From: Kordia sp. SMS9
GTDB taxonomy: Bacteria; Bacteroidota; Bacteroidia; Flavobacteriales; Flavobacteriaceae
Assembly: GCF_003352465.1 (NCBI RefSeq)
Contig: NZ_CP031153.1
Coordinates: 124,001 to 188,000, forward strand
Direction: 5' to 3'
DNA length: 64,000 bases
The position numbers and the translations under genes were made by a program. Below are positions 18,502 to 26,606 of this stretch, piece by piece (position 1 is the first letter of the stretch; the number at the start of each line of letters is the position of its first letter). The notes under the pieces are model-generated. The model worked only from the letters and a program-made list of their open reading frames with translations. It searched no databases and was not told where the DNA came from.

Positions 18502-18970
18502 GAGTACTTCTCGATACTAAATTTCTACGAAATTTCACTCGAAGTGACGATTTTGTAATTTGAAGATTTGAAAATGTTTCAATTTGAAAATAAACCTTTG
18601 ATATGTCATTCCGAGGAGCGATAGTGACGTGGTAATCTGCTTCTAACTTTAAACTCACACGTCAAATCGAGTGAATTTGTGTAACAAATTTGTATCGAGA
18701 TTTGCTTTGAAGCACTTAAATATTCAAAAATCTAACAACACATTCAAAAAGCAAAGCGTTCTAACATCAAAGTACTTCTCGATACTAAATTTCTGCGAAA
18801 TTTCACTCGAAGTGACGGTTGGTTTAATGTAACAATTTGTTAATGTAGAAATGTGTTAATATAGCAATGTGTTAATTTGGTGATTTGGTGATTTGTTTCA
18901 ATCAGATAAAAAATAGTGTTTGAAACTAGCAGATTGCCACAAGTTTTTACAAAACTTTCGCAATGACGTT
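18502..18970. repeat. Diverged, rearranged members of the intergenic repeat family
   Basis: Modules related to the 225-bp repeats: hairpin CTTCTCGATACTAAATTT...GAAATTTCACTCGAAGTG at 18506-18548 and 18773-18815; GTCATTCCGAGGAGCGATAG plus GTGACGTGGTAATCTGC at 18605-18640; TCGAGTGAATTTGTGTAACA with TTTGTATCGAG at 18667-18699; AGATTGCCACAAG...CGCAATGACG at 18930-18968. Order and spacing differ from the copies at 5-7 kb. Confidence 0.8.
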
Positions 18971-19020
18971 TCAAAATAGACTTTGAACTAATTTAAAATT
19001 TAACATTCAGCATTTAACAT

Positions 19021-19722
19021 TCAAAAAGTCTCAAAAATCTCCGCTTCCAAACGTTCTTCAATAACTTGATCGTCTTGTTTGTACACGTAATAGGAATGAT
19101 TGTTTTCATTGAGCGACATCGCTTTGACAGGTTTTCCGTTTTCAAAGACAATTCCTGCTAAGTCATCACATGCATAGCCATCGGTTAAAATTCCGTTGGC
19201 AATATTGCTGTGAAATAACGGACGGCGCGACGCTTCCGAATGGTAATGCGGACAATGACTGTATGGTAAGAAGTTGAACCCTTCAACAAAGGTTAATTCT
19301 TTTGGGCGCGAATCTGTAAATCCGCCATTAAACCAACATAAAGAACCAGCGCTTCCACCTGCTAAAATGATTCCGTTTTGATAGGCTTTCATCAACGCTT
19401 TGTCGATTTCATGCGCTTTCAACAAGGTCATCATATTGAGCGTATTGCCGCCACCAATAATAATGGCGTCCATTTGCAATAAATACTCTTCGAAACTCCA
19501 ATCTTGTGAACTAGAACTGATCCAAATTTTGAGTACATGTGGTTCTACTTCGATGTTGTGGCAGAGTTCATACCAATATTCAATATACCAAGGTGCATCG
19601 CCTGTAGCCGTTGGCAAAAAGCAGATTTTCGGCTTTGCTTTTCCAGTCAGTTTTGCAGTATATTTTACAAATTTTTGATTCACTTGTCCACCATACACAA
19701 ATAAAGTTGAGGTTGTATCCAT
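19021..19722 (-). CDS. Peptidase S51 family (dipeptidase E/cyanophycinase-like)
   Basis: A cytoplasmic 233-aa protein of the class-I glutamine-amidotransferase-like fold. The nucleophile elbow GGSAGS is visible with Ser124 as predicted nucleophile; upstream is IIIGGGNT (88-94), the conserved glycine turn of the family. A His-rich segment (SHCPHYH, 155-161) follows and probably supplies the catalytic His. Dipeptidase E removes N-terminal Asp from dipeptides; cyanophycinases cut beta-Asp-Arg. Length fits peptidase E better than cyanophycinase, but substrate is not settled. No signal peptide. Stand-alone gene. Confidence 0.85.
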   Translation of the reverse strand: MDTTSTLFVYGGQVNQKFVKYTAKLTGKAKPKICFLPTATGDAPWYIEYWYELCHNIEVEPHVLKIWISSSSQDWSFEEYLLQMDAIIIGGGNTLNMMTLLKAHEIDKALMKAYQNGIILAGGSAGSLCWFNGGFTDSRPKELTFVEGFNFLPYSHCPHYHSEASRRPLFHSNIANGILTDGYACDDLAGIVFENGKPVKAMSLNENNHSYYVYKQDDQVIEERLEAEIFETF

Positions 19723-19758
19723 AGTTTTTTGATTGAAGTAAAAGTTTGGAATTCTATT

Positions 19759-20712
19759 TTAATTATGCTCAAATTTTCTAGTATCTCCAGGTTTTTGAGT
19801 AAAAGGCGGTCTTGGACGTTTTGCATTTTTTTGAGATCTGTACGCTTGCATTTGCTCCCATCTTTTAGGATCGTACTTTTTCCAAAACACTTCATAAAAT
19901 TTTCTATTTCCTTTATCGTTTCGAATAAAATCTGCAAAAAGTGCTACAATTTTATCGCGATACGGAGAGTTTTTATGAAGCATATCATAGTTATTTTCAT
20001 CAAAAACCATAATAGAAGCGTAAATCGTTTTCCTAGATTCCAAACCTCTTGCAATTACCGTGAATTTTTTATCGTCGTTTTCAAACAACGGAATGTCTTT
20101 CCAAAGCAATTCAGGCAAATGACTCTGCGTAGTTCTAAAAATTTCTTTAGCCCAATTTCCAAAATGATCATATAGTACTTTTCGTGTGAATAAAGCAGTA
20201 GTTACACATTCAAATTTGACTTCATTGATCTGCAACGTATCATTTTTTACCACAGGTCGATATTTATGATATAAGATTCCCCTAAAACCTTGTTCTATTG
20301 TTCTTTCACAACGTTTGCCAATTGGTGTTGTTTCGTAATATTCTACCGCTAATTCTTCGTTCAAAGCGCCATTGGGTAAAATCAAATTTTTATCAAACAA
20401 TAACTCAGCAATATCTTTGGGAGATTTCACTTTTATTTCGCTAAAAGCAGCGTTCATGTCTGATTGTAGAAAGTAGAGTTTTGTATTTGGATAGTACGAT
20501 TGGGCACGTTCATTGTATTTTTTTTCCAAGTGAACTTTAATGATTTTTTCATTCTTCTTTAAATCGTAAATAAAGAAGGTTTTTTTGTTCTTTTTGATGA
20601 TTTTTACATACGGTGTATCACCAATGTAGGCGATTCCGTTTTCTACATGAATATCTTGTGCAAAAGCAAAACTAATGTAAAAAGCGAAAAGGATAGTAAG
20701 CCATTTTTTCAT
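19759..20712 (-). CDS. Exported protein of unknown function, 317 aa
   Basis: Signal peptide MKKWLTILFAFYISFAFAQ is followed by a beta-rich N-terminal part (GDTPYVKIIKKNKKTFFIYD) and a mixed alpha/beta C-terminal half ending in a basic, Pro/Arg-rich tail (KRPRPPFTQKPG). Neither lipobox nor T9SS tail is present, so a periplasmic location is most likely. I do not recognise the family. It lies 38 bases downstream of another exported unknown on the same strand, so the two may be one transcript. Confidence 0.7.
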   Translation of the reverse strand: MKKWLTILFAFYISFAFAQDIHVENGIAYIGDTPYVKIIKKNKKTFFIYDLKKNEKIIKVHLEKKYNERAQSYYPNTKLYFLQSDMNAAFSEIKVKSPKDIAELLFDKNLILPNGALNEELAVEYYETTPIGKRCERTIEQGFRGILYHKYRPVVKNDTLQINEVKFECVTTALFTRKVLYDHFGNWAKEIFRTTQSHLPELLWKDIPLFENDDKKFTVIARGLESRKTIYASIMVFDENNYDMLHKNSPYRDKIVALFADFIRNDKGNRKFYEVFWKKYDPKRWEQMQAYRSQKNAKRPRPPFTQKPGDTRKFEHN

Positions 20713-20750
20713 GGTAGCGATTTCGGTTGATGACAGAAAGATATGGAATT

Positions 20751-21191
20751 TTAGCTTTTTATGATAGTAATTTCTTTAGAATGATGCGTTACATTCTCTT
20801 TATAAAACAAATTTTTTCGAAATTCCGCTGGTTTTTTATCGTTTAATAAATTTAACTTCCCGTTTAGTTTGATGAGTTCTTGAAAGTGCTTTTCACGCTG
20901 TTCATATTGTTCTTTATTGTTATACGTTGTAATCAGCATCAAGTGAAAAGGCGCTGCTGCGGAATAGGAAGTTTCCATAATTTCAAACGAATGAATATAC
21001 TTTTTCTGCATTGCCATGTTGCGCAATACTTTCCAGTTATATTCATAATAAAACATGGCTTCTGCCTTATTTTCATTGACAATTTGCACAAAATCTACAG
21101 TGGAAATGCGTTCACTTTTTTGTGAAAATACACTTTGCGTGAAGAGAAAGAACAACACTAGAAAAAGTGTTTTTGAATGGATGGTTTTCAT
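20751..21191 (-). CDS. Small exported protein of unknown function, 146 aa
   Basis: Clean signal peptide ending SVFSQ, then ~125 residues with alternating strands and helices. The segment FHLMLITTYNNKEQYEQREKH looks like the strand-plus-helix of a ferredoxin-like alpha/beta dimeric barrel, but the match is only by eye. First gene of a probable two-gene unit with the downstream 317-aa protein. No function assigned. Confidence 0.65.
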   Translation of the reverse strand: MKTIHSKTLFLVLFFLFTQSVFSQKSERISTVDFVQIVNENKAEAMFYYEYNWKVLRNMAMQKKYIHSFEIMETSYSAAAPFHLMLITTYNNKEQYEQREKHFQELIKLNGKLNLLNDKKPAEFRKNLFYKENVTHHSKEITIIKS

Positions 21192-21223
21192 GATGATTGA
21201 TGATTTCTATCCAAAAAAGATAC

Positions 21224-21247
21224 AAAAAAAGCGACTTAAAAGTCGCT
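21224..21247 (-). terminator. Rho-independent terminator of obg
   Basis: On the minus strand the perfect 7-bp stem GCGACTT/AAGTCGC with a 2-base loop is followed by a run of seven T, starting just after the obg stop codon. Confidence 0.9.
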
Positions 21248-21252
21248 TCGTA

Positions 21253-22251
21253 TTAGTTGTTTAACATTTCCCAGAGTTTGTCTTTCAACTCCATAATGCC
21301 AAGTTGCGCTACAGAAGAGATAAACATGTATGGAACGTTGAGATCTTTGTCGAGTTCTACACGCATTTCTGCCATCAATTCTTCGTCAAGCATATCCGAT
21401 TTTGAAATGGCGATGAAACGTTCTTTATCCAGCAGTTCGGGATTGTATTTTTTTAATTCATTAAGTAAAATATCGTATTCTTTGGAAATATCAGCGCTAT
21501 CCGCGGGAATCAAGAATAACAAGGTTGAATTTCGTTCAATATGACGCAAAAAGTAATGTCCCAAGCCTTTTCCTTCGGCAGCACCTTCAATAATTCCAGG
21601 AATGTCTGCCATGACAAACGATTTAAAATCTCGGTATTCTACGATTCCTAAATTTGGTTTTAGTGTCGTAAATTCATAATCGCCAATTTTTGGTTTTGCA
21701 GACGTAATTACAGACAATAAGGTTGATTTTCCAGCATTTGGAAATCCTACCAAACCAACATCTGCCAAGACTTTTAACTCTAAAATGATGTCAATTTCTT
21801 CACCAGGAATGCCAGGTTGCGCATACCGCGGTGTTTGATTTGTGGACGATTTAAAATGCCAGTTTCCGCGTCCGCCTTTTCCACCTTGTGCAATGATTTT
21901 TTCCTCATCGTGTTCCGTAATTTCAAAGATGACTTTATTCGTTTCTTTGTCACGAATTACGGTTCCGAGTGGCACATCTAAATATACATCTTCACCATCG
22001 GCACCTGTACTTCGGTTTCCACTTCCATGTGCACCGTGACCAGCTTTGTAATGTCTTTTTAATTTGTAATGAAATAATGTCCAAAGGTTTTGGTTTCCGC
22101 GTACAATAATATGTCCGCCGCGTCCGCCATCGCCGCCATCGGGTCCACCTTTCGCGTTGTATTTTTCGCGTAGTAAATGCATAGAACCTTTTCCTCCGTT
22201 TCCGGAAGTCAAATGCATTTTTACATAATCTACAAAATTCCCTTCTGTCAT
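21253..22251 (-). CDS. obg: GTPase Obg (CgtA)
   Basis: 332 aa with the full Obg architecture: glycine-rich N-terminal Obg fold (1-158, with [12 protein letters not shown] at 35-46), then the GTPase domain with P-loop GFPNAGKST at 169-177, switch I TTLKPN 195-200, DIPG 216-219, and SKSD 283-286 in the position of the usual NKxD base-recognition motif, followed by SSV at 312-314. It acts in late 50S ribosome assembly and stress signalling. The Asn-to-Ser change in G4 is noted as a variation and should be tolerated. A C-terminal OCT domain is absent, as in many relatives. Upstream is the hpt-adk fusion, 34 bases away on the same strand, so they probably share a transcript. Confidence 0.97.
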   Translation of the reverse strand: MTEGNFVDYVKMHLTSGNGGKGSMHLLREKYNAKGGPDGGDGGRGGHIIVRGNQNLWTLFHYKLKRHYKAGHGAHGSGNRSTGADGEDVYLDVPLGTVIRDKETNKVIFEITEHDEEKIIAQGGKGGRGNWHFKSSTNQTPRYAQPGIPGEEIDIILELKVLADVGLVGFPNAGKSTLLSVITSAKPKIGDYEFTTLKPNLGIVEYRDFKSFVMADIPGIIEGAAEGKGLGHYFLRHIERNSTLLFLIPADSADISKEYDILLNELKKYNPELLDKERFIAISKSDMLDEELMAEMRVELDKDLNVPYMFISSVAQLGIMELKDKLWEMLNN

Positions 22252-22285
22252 TGTCTCCTCTTTTTATGTGGACGCGTTGTGTTGT

Positions 22286-23392
22286 TTACAATTGATCAAT
22301 AGTAGCGCTCAAACGCACTGTAATTTCTTCAATAGTTCCGATGCCGTTGACACTGTGAAATTTGTTTTGTTTCTTGTAGTAATCAATTAATGGCGCCGTT
22401 TTTTGATTGTATTCATCAAAACGATTTCTAATTTTATTTTCGTCCTGATCATCAGCACGACCACTCACTTTTCCGCGTTCTAACAAACGTTGAATTAAGA
22501 TTTCATCATCCGCTTCTAGCGCAATAGTTGCAGAAATTCCCATGTCTTTTGTCGCTAGGAAATTATCCAATGCTTCTGCTTGTGCCGTAGTTCTTGGGAA
22601 ACCATCAAAGATAAAACCATTTGCCTCTGGGTTTTTTTCCACTTCTGCTTGCAACATGTTGATCGTTACTTCGTCAGGCACCAAATCACCTTTATCCATG
22701 TAAGACTTGGCTAATAATCCTAATTCTGTACCATTTTTGATATTGTATCTAAACACATCTCCTGTAGAAATATGCACCAAGTTGTATTTTTCTTTTAAGA
22801 AATTTGCTTGTGTTCCTTTTCCAGCGCCTGGCTTTCCGAATAAAATTAAATTGATCATGTTGTGGTTGTGTAATTGATAAACTTCAGGTAGATTTCTTCC
22901 CAAATCGTCATAGTCGAGTCCGTAACCGACAATGAATTCGTTGGAAATTTCCATCCCGATATAATCTATGTTGTGTTGTTTTTTATATGCTTCTGGCTTA
23001 AAAAATAAGGTTCCTATTTTAAAGTCTTTTACTTTTTTTGCTTTGAATATTGCGTGCAATTCATCTAAGGTGTTTCCTGTGTCAATAATATCTTCTAATA
23101 CGATCACAGTTCTGCCTTCAATATCTTGAGAAAGTCCAATGAGCTCTTTAATTTCGCCAGAAGAAGACGTTCCATGGTAGGATGCTAATTTTACAAAAGT
23201 CATCTCGCATGGATAATTATACGCTTTCATAAAATCGGCAAAAAACATAAATACACCATTCAAAATTCCAACGAAAATGGGTTGTTCATCTTTGACATCT
23301 TCTGCAATTTCAGCAGCCATTCTGGTCACTGCTTCCTGAATTTGTGCTGAAGAGATAAATTTTTTGAAATATTTGTCGTGTAATTTGATCAC
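22286..23392 (-). CDS. Hypoxanthine phosphoribosyltransferase-adenylate kinase fusion
   Basis: 368 aa made of two complete enzymes. Residues 1-~176 are a purine phosphoribosyltransferase with the PRPP loop VIVLEDIIDTGNT at 96-108. Residues 179-368 are adenylate kinase with P-loop GKPGAGKGT at 186-194, DGFPRT in the AMP-binding part, and a short LID with GRADDQ, lacking the zinc-type LID insertion. A Met sits exactly at 179 (base 22858), where a free-standing Adk would start, so the kinase might also be made separately. The first half makes IMP/GMP from free bases and PRPP; the second interconverts ATP, AMP and ADP. Fused versions occur in Flavobacteriaceae. Confidence 0.95.
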   Translation of the reverse strand: MIKLHDKYFKKFISSAQIQEAVTRMAAEIAEDVKDEQPIFVGILNGVFMFFADFMKAYNYPCEMTFVKLASYHGTSSSGEIKELIGLSQDIEGRTVIVLEDIIDTGNTLDELHAIFKAKKVKDFKIGTLFFKPEAYKKQHNIDYIGMEISNEFIVGYGLDYDDLGRNLPEVYQLHNHNMINLILFGKPGAGKGTQANFLKEKYNLVHISTGDVFRYNIKNGTELGLLAKSYMDKGDLVPDEVTINMLQAEVEKNPEANGFIFDGFPRTTAQAEALDNFLATKDMGISATIALEADDEILIQRLLERGKVSGRADDQDENKIRNRFDEYNQKTAPLIDYYKKQNKFHSVNGIGTIEEITVRLSATIDQL

Positions 23393-23514
23393 TTTTGCGT
23401 GTTTTTCCTATGATTTTCCTTAAATAAAAGACACAAAATGCTTTTAAAGGGGCAAAGATACAAATTGATTTATGAATAACGTTTAATGAGTTTACTTTTA
23501 CGAAATTAGATTTG

Positions 23515-23522
23515 TATTTTTG
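23515..23522 (+). promoter_or_regulatory. -7 box TATTTTTG of purK-purE
   Basis: Exact TAnnTTTG match 18 bases before the purK ATG at 23541. The -33 region is not well conserved. Confidence 0.55.
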
Positions 23523-23540
23523 TTGAAAATGTAAAAACGA

Positions 23541-24695
23541 ATGAATTATTTCTCCTCTAATTTTAAATTAGGAATTTTAGGCGGCGGTCAATTGGGAAAA
23601 ATGCTGCTCTACACTACCCGAAAGTTTGATGTATATACGTCTGTGTTGGATCCAAGTGACGAAGCTCCTTGCAAAATAGCGTGTAATGAGTTTCACCAAG
23701 GTGATTTGATGGACTTTGAAACCGTGTATAATTTTGGTAAAAATGTGGATGTGTTAACTTTTGAGATTGAACATGTAAATGTAGACGCATTGCAAAAGCT
23801 AGAAGATGAAGGCGTACACGTATATCCGTCTGCAAAAACGTTGCAAACCATTCAAAATAAAGGAATTCAGAAGCTTTTTTATCAGAAAAACAACATTCCA
23901 ACAGCGCCATTTTCTATTTATATGTCGCTAGAAGAGTTGCTACACAGTGTAGAAAATGACGTGATTTCGATTCCGTTTGTGTGGAAAAGTACGCAGTTTG
24001 GCTATGATGGAACTGGTGTAAAAGTAGTACGTTCTTTAGCAGATTTAGAACGTTTGCCAAATGTAGAGTGTATGTGTGAACAATTGATCGATTTTAAAAA
24101 TGAGCTCGCTGTAATTGTTGTGCGTTCTGTTTCTGGAGAAGTAAAAACGTATCCTGTGGTAGAAATGGAGTTTCACCCAGAAGCCAATCAGGTGGAATAT
24201 GTAATTTGCCCTGCGAGAGTTTCTGAGGATATTCTAGCGAAAGCCCAAAAAGTAGCATTGCAAGTTTCAGAAGCATTACAACATACGGGAATTTTAGCCG
24301 TAGAAATGTTTCAAACACAAGACGACGAAATTTTAGTGAATGAAGTGGCGCCAAGACCTCACAACAGTGGACATTATAGCATTGAAGCGAGTTATACGGA
24401 TCAATTTGAACAACACATTCGCGCCATTTTGAATCTTCCGTTAGGAAAAACCGAAAGTAAAGTTGCGGGAATTATGGTGAATTTGGTAGGCGCCGAAGGA
24501 TATACGGGCGATGTAGTGTATGAAAATATTGAAAAAATCATGCAGTTGGAAGGCGTAACACCACATATTTATGGGAAGCAACAAACACGCCCATTTCGCA
24601 AGATGGGACATGTAACTATTGTGAATGAAGATGTTACCGAAGCACGAAAAGTAGCGGCGGAAGTAAAACAAATAATCAACGTAATTAGCAAATAA
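23541..24695 (+). CDS. purK: 5-(carboxyamino)imidazole ribonucleotide synthase
   Basis: 384-aa ATP-grasp enzyme. The N-terminal nucleotide-binding motif LGILGGGQLGKML is at ~9-21. The ATP-grasp core follows (VWKSTQFGYDGTGVKV, then NEVAPRPHNSGHYSIEA), the last being the characteristic metal and substrate loop. It converts AIR, bicarbonate and ATP to N5-CAIR in de novo purine synthesis. Its stop is one base before the purE start, so the two genes are translated as one unit. Length is as expected for the family. Confidence 0.97.
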   Translation: MNYFSSNFKLGILGGGQLGKMLLYTTRKFDVYTSVLDPSDEAPCKIACNEFHQGDLMDFETVYNFGKNVDVLTFEIEHVNVDALQKLEDEGVHVYPSAKTLQTIQNKGIQKLFYQKNNIPTAPFSIYMSLEELLHSVENDVISIPFVWKSTQFGYDGTGVKVVRSLADLERLPNVECMCEQLIDFKNELAVIVVRSVSGEVKTYPVVEMEFHPEANQVEYVICPARVSEDILAKAQKVALQVSEALQHTGILAVEMFQTQDDEILVNEVAPRPHNSGHYSIEASYTDQFEQHIRAILNLPLGKTESKVAGIMVNLVGAEGYTGDVVYENIEKIMQLEGVTPHIYGKQQTRPFRKMGHVTIVNEDVTEARKVAAEVKQIINVISK

Positions 24696-24696
24696 T

Positions 24697-25182
24697 ATGG
24701 CAAAAGTGGGAATTATTATGGGAAGCACAAGTGATCTTCCTGTAATGCAAGAAGCAATTGATATTTTGGAAGGTTTCGATATTGAGATTGAAGTAGATAT
24801 TGTGTCTGCACATCGAACTCCAGAAAAGTTATTCGATTATGGAAAAAATGCGCATACGCGTGGTATTAATGTGATTATTGCTGGTGCTGGTGGCGCGGCT
24901 CATTTGCCAGGAATGGTAGCTTCATTGTCTCCACTGCCTGTAATTGGTGTTCCTGTAAAATCTCGAAATTCTATTGATGGTTGGGATTCTGTATTGTCTA
25001 TTTTGCAAATGCCTGGCGGCGTTCCTGTAGCAACTGTTGCGTTGGATGGCGCAAAGAATGCTGGAATTTTAGCGGCGCAAATTATTGGAAGTTCAGACAA
25101 ATGTGTGTTGGATAAAATTTTGGTGTACAAAGAAGGTTTGAAACAGAAAGTGATTGACGGCGCGAAGAAGGTTGCGAAGTAA
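24697..25182 (+). CDS. purE: N5-carboxyaminoimidazole ribonucleotide mutase
   Basis: 161 aa, class I PurE. Key motifs are GSTSDLPVM (9-17), VSAHRTPEKL with the catalytic-region His, and AGAGGAAHLPGMVAS forming the nucleotide loop. It moves the carboxyl group of N5-CAIR to give CAIR, directly after PurK in the pathway. It is followed by a strong terminator, making purK-purE a two-gene operon. Confidence 0.97.
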   Translation: MAKVGIIMGSTSDLPVMQEAIDILEGFDIEIEVDIVSAHRTPEKLFDYGKNAHTRGINVIIAGAGGAAHLPGMVASLSPLPVIGVPVKSRNSIDGWDSVLSILQMPGGVPVATVALDGAKNAGILAAQIIGSSDKCVLDKILVYKEGLKQKVIDGAKKVAK

Positions 25183-25218
25183 TCGTTCTTTCCGACTTTA
25201 AGATATATTAAAACAACA

Positions 25219-25245
25219 AAAGCCGCTTCGAAAAGCGGCTTTCTT
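25219..25245 (+). terminator. Terminator after purE
   Basis: Perfect 10-bp stem AAAGCCGCTT/AAGCGGCTTT with a CGAA tetraloop. Confidence 0.92.
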
Positions 25246-25477
25246 ATCTTTACAAACCATTTAAAAATAAAACTAACCTACCATATTATTAATCATTTTT
25301 TACCCAAAAATACATTGGACTAAATAAGTTTGTAATGATGCATCAAAAGTATTGCATTGCTTGGTTTTTCTACTTTTTGGATGCATAAAAAATTGTTTTC
25401 TCGTTGAAATGATTAAACTCTTCGTTGAAAGGTATTTCTACTTTTTAACTACTTATTTTAACTTCATTTAAAGACAT

Positions 25478-25506
25478 AAAAAAACCCTCTAAGAACTCTT
25501 AAAGGG
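25478..25506 (-). terminator. Minus-strand terminator downstream of the short LamG-paralog gene
   Basis: Read on the minus strand: CCCTTTAAGAGTTCTTAGAGGG, a stem with one wobble position and a 2-base loop, followed by seven T. It lies about 230 bases after the stop of the gene ending at 25738, giving a long 3' leader. Confidence 0.7.
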
Positions 25507-25737
25507 CTTTCATCAACCAATCCATTTAATTATAATACAGTTAATTAGGGCTATCAACATTGTAATTATGCGTCAAGTAGGTTAATATATTAGTATTAAA
25601 CCATGAAAAATTTATCTTACTACTAAATCAACAGGACAAAATTCCTAATTATCTAGCAGTTCAAAGAATGGCAGAAAAGTTTCTTTAAAGAATCGACAAA
25701 ACACTTATTTTATCGACGAAATACATTTTTTATCTGT

Positions 25738-26526
25738 TTATTTGGCTATTTTTTGGACGATTTGCACGCCAGAAATCGTAGTATATTGGATGATGTAGAT
25801 GCCGCGAGCTACGTTTTTAGTCAAGATTTCATTCGAAAAATTTGTAGAAAGAATTTGTGTTCCTGTGATGGAATACAAACTGACTTTGGCAATATCATTG
25901 CGTTGTGTATACAGTTTTAATTGATCATCATGAAAATACGCGAGAATATCTTTGGAAGTATTTTCACTATCGACGGTATGTAATGCACTGCGATAGTCTA
26001 AGTTTAGAAAGAAACGATCGTGTGTTTCTCCCGTAATTCCTGAAAAGGTATAACTTGTTTGGCGTAAATCTGTAAAGGTACTTTGATACGTATCTTCTAA
26101 AATAATGTCAAAGTCTGTGCTTAAAAATTCAGCATCTATAGAAATTGTATATAAACCATCGGAAGTCAATTCGTAGCCCAAAGGCACTTGTACATTGGCA
26201 TTTGTTAATTCTGGTAATGCCTGTATGGAGAGTCGCATCGCACCTAAAAAAGAATAAAATTCTACCGCTGCGCCGTCATTGATAAACGGTCCGTCGTAGC
26301 CATCATCAAAATGAATCGTTCCTTCTGGAATGAATCCTAAAAGAATCGTGACAAAAGAACCATTTCCTGCCAATCGCAACGAAATACGTCCGTCTGTGGG
26401 ACTGTTTTCAGAATTTTTACGGACTTCTTGGATGTACTTCTTCGAAGCATAATCGTAACAAATTTGACCAAACATCGTCATGTATGTGCCAAAAAAAAGT
26501 GCTATTACAAGTATTTTTGTCTTCAT
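25738..26526 (-). CDS. Short secreted T9SS protein, paralog of the C-terminal third of the neighbour
   Basis: Signal peptide ending TMFGQ, then residues ~44-262 align by eye with the last ~220 residues of the 833-aa protein encoded just upstream: shared DGRxSLRLAGxG, LxGFIPEGTI, DDxYDGPFIN, PLGYxLxSxGxYTxSIDAE, DFDIILED and TDLRQTSYTF. The end (LYSITGTQILS ... ARGIYIIQYTT) is a T9SS type A sorting tail, so it should be surface-exposed or released. It lacks the LamG lectin module of the long form. Function unknown; it looks like a duplicated, shortened copy with its own signal peptide. Confidence 0.85.
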   Translation of the reverse strand: MKTKILVIALFFGTYMTMFGQICYDYASKKYIQEVRKNSENSPTDGRISLRLAGNGSFVTILLGFIPEGTIHFDDGYDGPFINDGAAVEFYSFLGAMRLSIQALPELTNANVQVPLGYELTSDGLYTISIDAEFLSTDFDIILEDTYQSTFTDLRQTSYTFSGITGETHDRFFLNLDYRSALHTVDSENTSKDILAYFHDDQLKLYTQRNDIAKVSLYSITGTQILSTNFSNEILTKNVARGIYIIQYTTISGVQIVQKIAK

Positions 26527-26606
26527 AATAGAGACCTTTTAAAATGGGGTTCAAATCTCTACGACAATTATACACAAATTTTATTTATATTTCTTGTTTC
26601 TGACTG

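Larger units (their letters stand above)
18401..19020. other. Gene-free stretch packed with repeat modules
   Basis: Lies between two convergent gene ends. It contains a heptamer tandem array, two copies of the CTTCTCGATACTAAATTT hairpin, one CGAGTGAATTTGTGTAAC hairpin, a GTCATTCCGAGGAGCGATAG block and an AGATTGCCACAAG/CGCAATGACG block. No coding sequence recognised. Confidence 0.8.
25183..25737. other. Intergenic stretch with two terminators, no gene
   Basis: It holds the purE terminator (25219-25245) and a minus-strand hairpin terminator (25478-25506). The remainder is AT-rich and shows no reading frame worth calling. Confidence 0.7.
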
